A stretch of 64,000 nt of DNA from Tragulus kanchil (GCA_022376925.1 JAIOJX010000031.1:135116854-135180853), one strand, 5' to 3'; positions 51,025-62,631 are shown, counted from the stretch's first letter. Numbers and translations: made by a program. The notes: a model not told the origin generated them from the sequence alone.

Positions 51025-54000
51025 CTAGAGTCCATATATATGAGTTAGTATACTATACTTGTCTTTCTCTTTTTGACTTACTTCACTTTTTATGATAGGT
51101 TCTAGAGCTAGCCACCTCATTAGGACTGAGTCTTCTGCATTTCTTTTAACAGCTGAGTAGTATTCCATTGTATATATGTACCAGAGCTTCTGGATCCATT
51201 CATTTGTCGATGGACATCTAGGTTGCTTCCATGTTCTGGCTATTGTATAGAGAGCTGCAATGAACATTGGGGTACAGGTGCCTCTTTCAGTTTTGATTTC
51301 ATCATGATATAGGCCTAATAGTGGGATTGCTGGGTCATAGGGTGCATCTATTTTTAGTTTTTTAAGGAATCTCCATATTGTCTTCCATAGAGGTTGTATT
51401 AATTTACATTCCCACCAGCAATGCAAGAGGGTTCCCTTTTCTCCACACCCTCTCCAGCACTTGTTGTCTGTCGATTTGTTGATGATGGCCATTCTGACAG
51501 GTGTGAGGTGGTATCTCATTGTGGTTTTAATTTGCATTTCTCTGATAATAAGCGAGGTGGAGCATCGTTTCATGTATTTTTGGGCCATCTGTATGTCCTC
51601 TTTGGAGAGGCGTCTCTTTAGATCTTTTTCCCATTTTTTGATTGGGCTGCTCATTTTCCCTGTGCTGAGTTGTCTGAGTTGCTTGTAGATTTTGGAGATT
51701 AATTCTTTGTCTGTTGTTTCATTTGCTATGATTTTCTCCCATTCTGTGGGGTGTCTGTTCAACTTTTTGGTGATTTCTTTTGCTGTACAAAAGCTTTTAA
51801 GTTTCATGAGGTCCCACATGTTGACTTTTTTTTTCAGTTCCACTATTTTGGTAGGTGGATCAGAGAAGATCTTGCTTTGATTGATGTCCTTGAGGGTTTT
51901 GCCTATATTGTCCTCTAAGAGTTTGATGGTTTCTGGTCTTACATTTAGGTCTTTAATCCACTTTGAGTTGATCTTTGTGTATGGGGTCAGGGAATGTTCC
52001 AACTTCATTTTTTTGCATGTAGCTGTCCAATTTTCCCAGCACCATTTGTTGAAGAGGCTGTCTTTCTCCCATTTTATAGTTTCTCCTCCTTTGTCAAAAA
52101 TAAGGTACCCATAGGTGCGTGGGTTGATCTCTGGGTTCTCAATCTTGTTCCATTGATCTATAGTTCTGTTTTTGTGCCAGTACCTTACTGTCTTGATGAC
52201 TGTTGCTTTGTAGTAGAGTCTGAAGTCAGGGAGGCTGATCCCTCCAACTCTGTTCTTCTTCCTCAGGATTGCTTTGGCTATTCGAGGTCTTTTGTGTTTC
52301 CATATGAACTGTGTTATTATTCGGTCTAGTTCTGTGAAAAATGTCAATGGTAGTTGAATAGGTATTGCATTGAGTCTGTAGATGATATTTGGTTAGTTTT
52401 TTAAGGAATCTCCATATTGTCTTCCATAGAGGTTGTATTAATTTACATTCCCACCAGCAATGCAAGAGGGTTCCCTTTTCTCCACACCCTCTCCAGCACT
52501 TGTTGTCTGTCGATTTGTTGATGATGGCCATTCTGACAGGTGTGAGGTGGTATCTCATTGTGGTTTTAATTTGCATTTCTCTGATAATAAGCGAGGTGGA
52601 GCATCGTTTCATGTATTTTTGGTCCATTTGTTTGTCCTCTTTGGAGGGACGTCTCTTTAGATCTTTTTCCCATTTTTTGATTGGGCTGCTCATTTTCCCT
52701 GTGCTGAGTTGTCTGAGTTGCTTGTAGATTTTGGAGATTAATTCTTTGTCTGTTGTTTCATTTGCTATGATTTTCTCCCATTCTGTGGGGTGTCTGTTCA
52801 ACTTTTTGGTGATTTCTTTTGCTGTACAAAAGCTTTTAAGTTTCATGAGGTCCCACATGTTGACTTTTTTTTTCAGTTCCACTATTTTGGTAGGTGGATC
52901 AGAGAAGATCTTGCTTTGATTGATGTCCTTGAGGGTTTTGCCTATATTGTCCTCTAAGAGTTTGATGGTTTCTGGTCTTACATTTAGGTCTTTAATCCAC
53001 TTTGAGTTGATCTTTGTGTATGGGGTCAGGGAATGTTCCAACTTCATTTTTTTGCATGTAGCTGTCCAATTTTCCCAGCACCATTTGTTGAAGAGGCTGT
53101 CTTTCTCCCATTTTATAGTTTCTCCTCCTTTGTCAAAAATAAGGTACCCATAGGTGCGTGGGTTGATCTCTGGGTTCTCAATCTTGTTCCATTGATCTAT
53201 AGTTCTGTTTTTGTGCCAGTACCTTACTGTCTTGATGACTGTTGCTTTGTAGTAGAGTCTGAAGTCAGGGAGGCTGATCCCTCCAACTCTGTTCTTCTTC
53301 CTCAGGATTGCTTTGGCTATTCGAGGTCTTTTGTGTTTCCATATGAACTGTGTTATTATTCGGTCTAGTTCTGTGAAAAATGTCAATGGTAGTTGAATAG
53401 GTATTGCATTGAGTCTGTAGATGATATTTGGTAGTATGGTCATTTTCACAATATTGATTCTTCCAATCCAGGAACATGGAATATCTCTCCATCTGTTTAA
53501 GTCTTCTTTAATGTCTCTCATGAGTGTCTTGTAATTTTCTGTGTACAATTCTTTTGTTTCTTTGGGCAGGTTTATTCCCAGATATTTGATTCTTTTGGTT
53601 GCAATGGTGAAGGGGATTGCCTCTTTGATTTTCTTTTCTGAGTTTTCATTGTTTGTGTATAGGAATGCCAGTGATTTCTGTGTGTTGACTTTGTATCCTG
53701 CGACTTTGATGAATTCATTGATTAGCTCTAGTAGCTTTGTAACTGTGTCTTTGGGATTTTCTATGTATAATATCATGTCGTCTGCAAAAAGAGAGAGCTT
53801 GACTTCTTCCTTTCCAATCTGGATTCCTTTTATTTCTTTCTCTTCTCTTATTGTTGTTGCTAGCACTTCCAGGACTATGTTGAATAGCAGTGGTGAAAGT
53901 GGGCACCCCTGTCTTGTTCCTGATCTTAGAGGGAATGCTTTCAGTTTTTCACCATTAACAATAATGTTCGCTGTAGGCTTCTCATAGATGGCTTTTATTA

Positions 54001-55878
54001 TATTGAGATAGGTTCCTTCTATGCCCATTTTCTGAAGAGTTTTTATCATAAATGGATGTTGTACTTTGTCGAAGGCTTTTTCTGCATCTATTGAAATGAT
54101 CATGTGATTTTTGTCTTTCAACTTGTTGATATGGTGTATCACGTTGATTGATTTGCGGATGTTGAAGAAGACTTGCATGCCTGGGATGAACCCGACTTGA
54201 TCATGATGTATGAGTTTTTTGATGTGTCGTTGAATTCTGTTTGCTAGGATTTTGTTGAGGATCTTGGCATCTAAGTTCATCAGTGAAATTGGTCTATAGT
54301 TTTCCTTTTTTGTGTTGTCTTTGCCTGGTTTGGGTATCAGGGTGATGGTGGCCTCGTAGAATGTGTTTGGAAGTTTTCCTTCCTGTGCAATTTTTTGGAA
54401 GAGTTTTAGAAGGACAGGCATTAGCTCTTCTTTAAATGTTTGGTAGAATTCGGCTGTGAAGCCATCTGGCCCTGGGCTTTTATTTTTGGGTAGATTTTTA
54501 ATCACAAATTCGATTTCTGAGCTTGTGATTGGGTTGTTCAAAGTTTCTGTTTCTTCCTGGCTCAGTCTTGGGAGATTAATCCTGTCCAAGAAACTGTCCA
54601 TTTCTTCCAGGTTGTCCAGTTTGTTGCCATAGAGTTGCTCATAATAGTCTCTTAGAATCCTTTGGATTTCTGCATTATCTGTTGTAATCTCTCCTTTTTC
54701 GTTTTTGATTTTGTTGATCTGGTTCTTCTCTCTTTTTCTTAATGAGTCTGGCCAGTGGCTTGTCAATTTTGTTTACCTTTTCAAAGAACCAGCTTTTTGT
54801 TTTATCTTTACTATTGTTTCTTTTGTTTCTTTCTCATTTATTTCTGCTCTGATCTTTATGATTTCTCTTCTTCTGCTGGCTTTGGGATGCTTTTGTTCTT
54901 CTTTCTCCAACTGTTTTAAGTGGAGGGTTAGGTCATCTGCTTCATATTTTCCTAGTTTCTTGAGGGAGGATTGTATTGCTATAAATTTCCCTCTTAGAAC
55001 TGCTTTTGCAGTATCCCATAGGTTTTGCACTGTCGTGTGTTCATTGTCATTTTCTTCTAGGAATTGTTTAATTTCTCCTTTGATTTCCTCAATGATCAGT
55101 TGATTTTTTAGGTATGTATTGTTTAATCTCCATGTGTTCCTGTTTTTAGGGGTTTTTTTCCTGGTAGTTGATCTCCAGTCTCGTTGCATTGTGGTCCGAG
55201 AAGATGGTTGATATAATTTCGGTTTTCTTGAACTGACTGAGGTTAGATTTGTGGCCCAAGATGTGGTCTATCCTGGAGAATGTTCCGTGAGCACTTGAGA
55301 AGAAAGTGTATTCTTCTGCTTTTGGATGGAACGTCCTAAAGATATCGATGAGGTCCATTTTTTCCAGTGTGGCATTTAAGGCTTGTGTTTCTTTATTAAT
55401 TTTCTGTTTTGTTGATCTGTCCATTGGTGTGAGAGGAGTGTTAAGAGTCTCCTACTATTATTGTGTTATTGTTGATTTCTTCTTTTATGTCTGAAAGTAC
55501 CTGTCTTATGTATTGAGGTGCCCCTGTGTTGGGTGTGTAGATATTCATGACTGTTATGTCTTCCTCTTGGATAGATCCCTTAATCATGATGTAGTGACCT
55601 GCCTTGTCTCTTAGAATCTTCTTTACTTTAAAGTCTATTTTGTCTGATATAAGGATTGCTACTCCAGCTTTCTTTTGATTTCCATTTGCATGAAATATCT
55701 TTTTCCAGCCTTTCACTTTCAGTCTATGAGTGTCTCTAGGTCTGAAGTGGGTCGCTTGTAAACAGCATATATATGGGTCTTGCTTCTGGATCCATTCAGC
55801 CAGCCTGTGTCGTTTGGTTGGAGCATTTAGTCCATTTACGTTCAAAGTAATTATTGATATGAATGTTCCTATTGTCAT
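51025..55878 (-). pseudogene. L1 ORF2 (endonuclease-reverse transcriptase), frameshifted
   Basis: The N-terminal endonuclease starts at 55878 (LNVNGLN) and ends prematurely at VGDS (about 55441). It resumes in other frames at 55424 (HNATRLEIN region) and 55189, and the reverse transcriptase runs from 54766 with FADD at about 53776-53787. The C-terminal part ([14 protein letters not shown]) ends at 51025. The D14 duplication adds another frame break at about 52393, probably artefactual; the endonuclease frameshifts are not explained by any duplication and may be real decay or sequencing indels. Confidence 0.9.
51354..53431. repeat. Tandem duplication D14 inside L1 ORF2 (period 1039)
   Basis: Copy 1 51354-52392, copy 2 52393-53431. 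1039 is not a multiple of 3, so it breaks the ORF2 frame. Unlike the others, its mismatches cluster in one 30-base interior patch (51586-51613 against 52623-52652), which may reflect reads from another L1 copy. Confidence 0.93.
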
Positions 55879-55929
55879 CTTAGAAATTTGGGGTTTGATT
55901 TGTGGCTTCTCCTACTCTTGTATTTATTG

Positions 55930-57148
55930 GCTATATCAGGCCGTTTAACACTTGTTGTAGGGCTGGTTTTATGGTACAGAATTCTTTTAGTTTTTGCTTG
56001 TCTGTGAAGCTTTTGACTTCACCATCGATTTTGAATGAGATTCTTGCTGGGTAGAGAATTCTTGGTTGGAGGTTGTTCTCTTTTAGCCGTTTAAATGTAT
56101 CTTGCCATTCTCTTCTGGCCTGTAGGGTTTCTGTTGAGAGACCTGCAGTTAAACGTATGGGGTTTCCTTTATATGTTATTTGTTGTTTGCTCCTAGCTGC
56201 TTTTATCTTTTTTTTTTTGGTGGGGAGGGGAAGGCGGGTTGGGGAGGGAGGGGGGCAGGCGGGCCACTTCTATTGGTCTTTCATTTCTCTATTTTCATCT
56301 GTCTTTGTTCTTTGGCTCCTGTGGGCCTCCCATCGCAGTGGCCTCTGTTGTCACAGAGCACCAGCTCTGGGCGCATGCGCTCCAGAGCTCCGGCTCCGTA
56401 GTTGGACACATCAGTCCAGCCGCTCCGTGGCACGTGGGATCTTCCCAGGCCAGGGATCGAACCGGCGCCCCCTGCACTGCAAGGCGGTGTCCTTATCCAC
56501 TGGACCACCAGGGGAAGCCCCTAGCTGCTTTTAGTAGTCTGTCTTTATATTTAGTCTGTGTTAGTTTGATTAGTATGTGCCTTGGTGTGTTTCTTCTGGG
56601 GTTTCTCCTGTATGGAACTCTTTGTGCTTCCTGGACTTGGTTGACTATCTCCTTTCCCAGGCTGGGGAAGTTTTCAACTATAACCTCTTCAAGATTTTTT
56701 TCATAGTCTTCTCTTCCTCTTCTTCTGGAACTCCTATAATTCTAATGTTGGTGCGTTTGATATTGTCCCATAGGTCTCTGAGGCTATCCTCAGTTCTTTT
56801 AATTCTTTGGGCTTTGTTCTGTTCTTCAGCACTTATTTCCACCATTCTGTCTTCCAGCTCACTTATCCGTTCTTCAGCCTCTGATACTCTACTGTTGAGA
56901 CCTTCTATAGTATTTTTGAGTTCAGCAATTGAGTTAGTTGTCTCCATTTGCTTATTTTTCATTTCTTGCATGTCTCTTCTCAATGCACTAATTTCCTCTA
57001 ATATTCTGTTTTCGGTGTTTTGCATCCGCATTAGTATAGCTTTTCTGAATTCTCTTTCAGATAGTTTGTCTATCTCCTCCTCTGTCATTTGAAGTGGTGT
57101 TTCTCTAGCTTGGTCCTTCATTTGTACAGTGTTTCTCTGACGTTTCAT
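55930..57148 (-). pseudogene. L1 ORF1 (RNA-binding coiled-coil protein), split by a SINE
   Basis: The frame from 57148 encodes a coiled-coil (ISALRRDMQEMKNKQ, ISELEDRMVEIS) and the start of the RRM region (RIIGVPEEEE), and stays open to about 56678. The SINE at 56207-56519 with flanking target duplications then interrupts the C-terminal domain. Confidence 0.85.
56207..56519 (-). mobile_element. CHR-L-type SINE inserted in L1 ORF1
   Basis: Minus orientation: poly-T start, tRNA head complement CCAGGGATCGAACCGGCGCC near the right end. Flanked by CCTAGCTGCTTTTA at 56193-56206 and 56520-56533. It must be younger than the L1. Confidence 0.92.
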
Positions 57149-58751
57149 TATTAGGTTAATTTTTGTTTCTTTATGTGTGTCTGTGTGTATGGAGTTCTTA
57201 TTCCCACCAGGCTTCTTGGTTGAATTCTCCCTTCCTTTGGGTTTCTGTCCTTGTAGAAGGGTTCAGTGGTTTGTGTCTTGGGTGGTGTTAGACCATGTTT
57301 ACAGGTGAATAATCTCTAGTGTTGTATGTTCTTTGATAGTGTGGGGTCTTGGAATCAGGGCTTCTGCTTCGAGGATCCTTGGTTTGATGATTGGTCAGGG
57401 AGTGTAGGCTCTATGTCTGGTTTGCTATGGTGTTCCGTGATACTAGTTTACATACTAGCATCTGAGGAACAAGAGGTGCATCCCTGATGGGTGACAGTCA
57501 TAAAAGCATGCAGATGTTTTCTAACATAATCGTAAGACATACATACATATACAGCAATCCCCACAACTGACCAGTTTTACAGAGATAAGGCACAGGAAAT
57601 CTTTCTAGCAGTTCATGCAGTCACAGATGATACTTGTCCGTTAAGCTCTGAATTAATTAAAATAGTGCCTGAATAATAGATCTAGCACAAGGTCCTGGCT
57701 TGGATGATTACAATGTGAGCAATTTTAAATTAGGACATGTGTTCGGGGTGACAAGGAGGAGAGTCTATAAGTAATAAAAAGGAAAAGATTCGTCTTGGAA
57801 GTATTTTATAGGATTAGGTAGCAAAGATTAGTGTGTGTATTGTTTAGTGTATTTGGAAATGAATAGTGGAGACAGGAAGATAGGAAATAATTTATCTAGA
57901 GGATATTGGTAGCTAGGAAAATGTTTTACATTTAGAACATAGAGGAAGAAAGCAGTGGGAAAGAGGAAAGAGAAAAGAGAATTAGAGGTTTTCAAGAATT
58001 AATATTAAAGTTAAAAAAATACAATAAAAGTCAAAAAATGTTAAAAATTAAAAAGAGTAGAAAAAAATTAATAAGAGACCGAAAAACAAAGAAAAAACAC
58101 ATAAAACAAATCAAACAACTGAAAACAACTACAAAAAAAAAAAAATCAAAAAAATCCCAATAAACAAAGAAACTAATAGACCCCAAACCAGACCAATCAA
58201 TTGAATATGCAAAACAGTCCACCACAAACAAGCAGAAGAAAAGGAAAAAAAAAGAAAAAAAAGGTAAATACTGTCCTTGGTTTTTATCTTCTCATCTGCC
58301 TGTTGGAAACCAATCTGCTCTTGATGGCGTAGTCTTTCCCTTATAGTGCCGGTTGCTGTGGTTTCTGTTTTTGTGTTCAGCAAAATGAGGGCTTTGCTGC
58401 CATACTGGGTGCTGGCCGGGACGGTGGGCTGATCTCAGTCAGTCGGGCGGAGGCCGCGGCGCGCACAGTCCCGTGTTGAAGGGCGGCGCCGCGGCTCTAC
58501 CGCGCACCCGCCTGTAGTCTCCAATCCCTGCTCTTTCCCCGGCTTCCTCCGCTGCTGCTGCAGCTCTAGGGGAGCGCGGGCTCCTCCGCCACTGGCACAC
58601 GTGCACTGCCGGTTACGTGTCTAAGTCCCAAAGGCGGACGCGAGCTTTTCCATCCAACTTGTGCCCGGTCCCTGGTCAGCAACCCGTGGACGACTTCCCC
58701 TCTCCGTTCAGCAAGCCCTCCAGTTGGAGTGGCTGAACTTACCCGCGGCGC

Positions 58752-58959
58752 GGCTCCTCGCGGCGTCCGGTTCCGGCGGCTGCTCGCGGCGTCCGGTTCC
58801 GGCGGCTCCTCGCGGCGTCCGGTTCCGGCGGCTCCTCGCGGCGGCGGGTTCCGGCGGCTCCTCGCGGCGTCCGGTTCCGGCGGCTCCTCGCGGCGGCGGG
58901 TTCCGGCGGCTCCTCGCGGCGTCCGGTTCCGGCGGCTCCTCGCGGCGGCGGGTTCCGGC
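58752..58959 (-). repeat. Eight 26-bp GC-rich tandem units at the L1 5' end
   Basis: Units start at 58752, 58778, 58804, 58830, 58856, 58882, 58908 and 58934. On the plus strand each begins GGCTCCTCGCGGCG (unit 2 has GGCTGCTC) and ends GGTTCCGGC, with either GTCC or GGCG in the middle. From unit 3 the two variants alternate, making a 52-bp higher-order repeat. The array stops four bases before the target-site duplication, so it is the first transcribed part of the L1. Confidence 0.93.
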
Positions 58960-59021
58960 GGCCAAAAACTATATTTCAATTAAAAAAATGAAAATCAAAA
59001 AAAGAAAAGTGAAAATCAGGG

Positions 59022-59145
59022 ACTTCTCTGGCCTGTCAGGGGTTAGGACGCCACACGCCCACTGCAGGAGGCACAGGCTGGATGCTGGGTTGGGGAACTA
59101 AGATCCCACAAGCTACATGGAGTGGGAAAAAGAAAAACATAAAAA
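59022..59145 (+). mobile_element. CHR-type SINE
   Basis: GGGACTTCTCTGGCCTGTCA and GGGGAACTAAGATCCCACAA. Confidence 0.8.
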
Positions 59146-59159
59146 AAGTTGCTATTATT

Positions 59160-59425
59160 ATTTTTTAGTAATATATATATATTTTATGGAAGTATAGTTG
59201 ACTTACAATGCTTCAGGTGCACAGCAAGGTGATTCAGTTATACATAAATGCACAGTATTTTTCAGATTATTTTCCATTTAGGTTATTACAAGATACTGAC
59301 TATCGTTTATCTATGTGTATAGTTCCTGACTATAGTTTACTGTATGTGCTATATAGTAAACCTTCATGGCTTGTTGTGTATATATATTTTTTTAATTATA
59401 AATCTAGCATTCTATTCATACTAAG
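59160..59425 (-). mobile_element. L1 3' UTR fragment
   Basis: GTATAGTTGACTTACAATG, AGCAAGGTGATTCAGTTATA and TTATTACAAGATACTGACTA match the cetartiodactyl L1 3' region. Confidence 0.75.
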
Positions 59426-59949
59426 TCAAATAAGTGGAATCAAAATGTCAAAATTTCCAGCTGGCAATCATGCATGTTTTCTGGAATATAATATTATATT
59501 TTATATAACATTTATATTTTACATACTATACACACACACAAGCTTTTCTACTATACTTGATATAAGTTTGAGAAAGAACATCAAATAAAAAAGAAGAGAT
59601 GGAGAAAAAGTGGCTATTATTCAAAAAGGGAAAGAACAGATGTCTTCAGAAACTGAAACGACCAGGGCAAAGGGCATGTGTTGTTCTCTCCAAGCGTCTC
59701 CAGTCTGGACTTTATCACCCTTGTGAACAGATTCTTTTGTGGGTGATGGTGGCCTCAACCACCTGTTTCCTGAATCACTATTCTGTGAGAAAGAAGACTG
59801 TGGTTTGGAAGACTTTGGAACAGCCTGCCTTCTTTGATGAGGCAGAAAACTCAGAAAGACGTCAGCTCAGGACCTGTTCTTGCTTTGTTCTGGGTCTGGA
59901 GGCTGGGCTCTGAGAAACGTGGCTGTCCATCCCACACCCACGGGGATGT

Positions 59950-60155
59950 TAACACGTGTGCTCTGCCACTCAGTCACGTCTGACTCTTGTGACCCCAGGG
60001 ACTGTGCCCACTAGGCTCCTCTACCCATGGGATTCTCCAGGCAAGAATACAGGAGTGGGTTGCCATGTCCTTCTTCAGGGTATCTTCCCAACCTAGGGAT
60101 CCAACCTGAGGCTCCCATTGGCATGCGGATTCTTTACCATTGAGCCATCTGCCAG
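59950..60155 (-). mobile_element. Bov-tA-type SINE (D15 copy 1)
   Basis: TCAGTCACGTCTGACTCTTG, GGGATTCTCCAGGCAAGAAT and TTTACCATTGAGCCATCTG. Confidence 0.9.
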
Positions 60156-60332
60156 CTTTGTGGATCACTGCAAATCAGGCTGAATTTGCAATCAGACAAT
60201 TGTGCCTTTGAAAATTCTGTGACAGGTGAGAGGCTGGAAAGGTGGATTCCTGGAGGGACCTGCAGGGGGTTGACTGGTTGATCCCCCTTGTAGGCACTGA
60301 GGGCCTGAACCTTCACATCCTTTGATCATGGC

Positions 60333-60655
60333 ACCTGGGCTTGCTTGGTTAGCTCCGTAGTAGAATCTGTCTGCCAATGCAGGAGGCACAAATTCGATCA
60401 CTGGTCTGGGAAGATTCCCCGTGCTGAGGAGCACTTAAGGTGGTACATCACAACTACTGAGCCTGTCTGGAGCCTATGAGCTGCAACTACTAGGACCTGT
60501 GTGCCAGAGAAGCCACTGCCGTGAGAAGTCTGCGCACAACAACTAGGGAGCAGGCCTGGATCTCCACACCTAGAGAAAAAGCCCCTGCAGCAACGGAGAA
60601 CCCGTTGCCAAAATACATAAATAATGAAATACAATTATTTTTCAATTATTAAGAA
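60333..60655 (+). mobile_element. tRNA-derived SINE (D15 copy 1)
   Basis: GCTTGCTTGGTTAGCTCCGT, CTGCCAATGCAGGAGGCAC and A/T-rich tail. Confidence 0.82.
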
Positions 60656-61026
60656 AAGAACATCAAATAAAAAGAAGAGATGGAGAAAGTGGCTATTATT
60701 CAAAAGGGAAAGAACAGATGTCTTCAGAAACTGAAACGACCAGGGCAAAGGGCATGTGTTGTTCTCTCAAGCGTCTCCAGTCTGGACTTTATCACCCTTG
60801 TGAACAGATTCTTTTGTGGGTGATGGTGGCCTCAACCACCTGTTTCCTGAATCACTATTCTGTGAGAAAGAAGACTGTGGTTTGGAAGACTTTGGAACAG
60901 CCTGCCTTCTTTGATGAGGCAGAAAACTCAGAAAGACGTCAGCTCAGGACCTGTTCTTGCTTTGTTCTGGGTCTGGAGGCTGGGCTCTGAGAAACGTGGC
61001 TGTCCATCCCACACCCACGGGGATGT

Positions 61027-61232
61027 TAACACGTGTGCTCTGCCACTCAGTCACGTCTGACTCTTGTGACCCCAGGGACTGTGCCCACTAGGCTCCTCTA
61101 CCCATGGGATTCTCCAGGCAAGAATACAGGAGTGGGTTGCCATGTCCTTCTTCAGGGTATCTTCCCAACCTAGGGATCCAACCTGAGGCTCCCATTGGCA
61201 TGCGGATTCTTTACCATTGAGCCATCTGCCAG
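61027..61232 (-). mobile_element. Bov-tA-type SINE (D15 copy 2)
   Basis: Same as 59950. Confidence 0.9.
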
Positions 61233-61409
61233 CTTTGTGGATCACTGCAAATCAGGCTGAATTTGCAATCAGACAATTGTGCCTTTGAAAATTCTGTGAC
61301 AGGTGAGAGGCTGGAAAGGTGGATTCCTGGAGGGACCTGCAGGGGGTTGACTGGTTGATCCCCCTTGTAGGCACTGAGGGCCTGAACCTTCACATCCTTT
61401 GATCATGGC

Positions 61410-61735
61410 ACCTGGGCTTGCTTGGTTAGCTCCGTAGTAGAATCTGTCTGCCAATGCAGGAGGCACAAATTCGATCCCTGGTCTGGGAAGATTCCCCGTG
61501 CTGAGGAGCACTTAAGGTGGTACATCACAACTACTGAGCCTGTCTGGAGCCTATGAGCTGCAACTACTAGGACCTGTGTGCCAGAGAAGCCACTGCCGTG
61601 AGAAGTCTGCGCACAACAACTAGGGAGCAGGCCTGGATCTCCACACCTAGAGAAAAAGCCCCTGCAGCAACGGAGAACCCGTTGCCAAAATACATAAATA
61701 ATGAAATACAATTATTTTTCAATTATTAAGAAAAG
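61410..61735 (+). mobile_element. tRNA-derived SINE (D15 copy 2)
   Basis: Same as 60333, with one C/A difference in the B box. Confidence 0.82.
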
Positions 61736-61794
61736 AAACCTTTGCTTATTTTCTCTGTAAGTTGCTTCCTCTTGTTTGATGAGAAAATACGGCA

Positions 61795-62125
61795 GGGCTT
61801 CCCTGGTGGTCCAGTGGGTAAGGACACCGCCTTACAGTGCAAGGGGCGCCGGTTCGATCCCTGGCCTGGGAAGATTCCACGTGCCGCGGAGTGGCTGGAC
61901 CAATGTGTCCAATTACCGAGCTGGAGCTCTGGAGCGCATGCGCCCAGAGCCCGTGCTCTGCAACAACAGAGGCCACTGCGATGGGAGGCCCACACGGGCC
62001 AAAGAACAAAGATGGATGAGAATAGATAAATGAAAGACCAACAGAAGTGGCCTGCCTGCCCCTCTCCCTCCCAACCTGCTCCCCCCAAAATAAATAAATA
62101 AATCTTACTTTCAAAAAAAAGAAAA
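61795..62125 (+). mobile_element. CHR-L-type SINE
   Basis: GGGCTTCCCTGGTGGTCCAG, CCGGTTCGATCCCTGGCCTG, GGCCAAAGAACAAAGATGG and AAATAAATAAATC tail. Confidence 0.92.
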
Positions 62126-62421
62126 TAAGGCAATAGTGAGGTGTCCCATCCTTGATCCTTTTTTTGTACTTTCATAGTTATTCACTTTAAGGCAAAGGAT
62201 CACCAGTAAAATCGCAGGATCCAGGAGCTGTGTAAATTGGGAGAGGTCAAGGGAATTTGATAGGTTTATGCCACCCAGGGGTTCAGCCTCTGTCTAGTCA
62301 GGGACCACCCGGGGACAAGTGAGGGCTTCTCTGAAGGCGTTGGCCCAGGCTCTCTGTGCTGGAGTATCAGCCGGCTCCAGACCTTCTGCTCTTTCATGGC
62401 TTTTTTTTTTATTTTCCTCAG

Positions 62422-62478
62422 ATCTTTCTCCCCAAGACTACCATGGCTTGAAAAGAACAGGAAACGAGCAATTTCCAG
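62422..62478 (+). CDS. Candidate further DUXA C-terminal exon, uncertain
   Basis: 57 nt between a strong acceptor (a run of T then ATTTTCCTCAG) and a good donor (CCAG|GTAATTTT). Phase 1 in and out, which fits either the optional donor of exon 5 or the micro-exon at 48800. It would encode DLSPQDYHGLKRTGNEQFP. The frame is open and unique, but I cannot show homology to the human tail. A final exon with a stop would have to lie further right. The intervening 14 kb is mostly inserted L1 and SINE sequence, so the original intron would have been much shorter. Confidence 0.35.
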
Positions 62479-62631
62479 GTAATTTTTAAAAAATCCAAAT
62501 CATTATCTCCAACAAGTGAACATGTCATCTCTACTTCCACTGCTCAGAATTAACCCCTGTAATTAACCTCTGCTAACCTCTTTGGCAGTTTTACCTTCTC
62601 TCCTCCATCCTTCCCTCCTTTCTTTTTTTTT

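Larger units (their letters stand above)
50712..58963 (-). mobile_element. Full-length L1 retrotransposon, inactive
   Basis: Bounded by the perfect 14-bp target-site duplication AAAAACTATATTTC (50698-50711 and 58964-58977). On the minus strand: 26-bp GC-rich units (58959-58752), a CpG-rich 5' UTR to about 57150, ORF1 from 57148, ORF2 from about 55878 to 51025, a 3' UTR and an A/T-rich tail. Net length, without the D14 copy and the inner SINE, is about 6.9 kb. It is inactive because of the SINE in ORF1 and several frameshifts in ORF2. Confidence 0.93.
59575..61735. repeat. Tandem duplication D15 (period about 1077-1082)
   Basis: Copy 1 59575-60656, copy 2 60657-61735. At least four single- or double-base losses in homopolymers fall in the first 130 bases of copy 2; the remaining 950 bases are almost identical. 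Confidence 0.95.

Noticed and set aside
58752..58959. Spaced repeats that could suggest a CRISPR array
   Set aside because: Units are contiguous with no unique spacers, in a mammalian L1.
58566..58979. Arg/Pro/Glu-rich repetitive proteins across the 26-bp array
   Set aside because: A 26-bp unit shifts frame each repeat and yields open frames in several phases. This is L1 5' UTR, not a coding gene.
61795..61870. tRNA-like A and B boxes (GGTTCGATCCC) here and at many sites
   Set aside because: They are heads of tRNA-derived SINEs followed by SINE bodies and A-rich tails, without tRNA cloverleaf ends.
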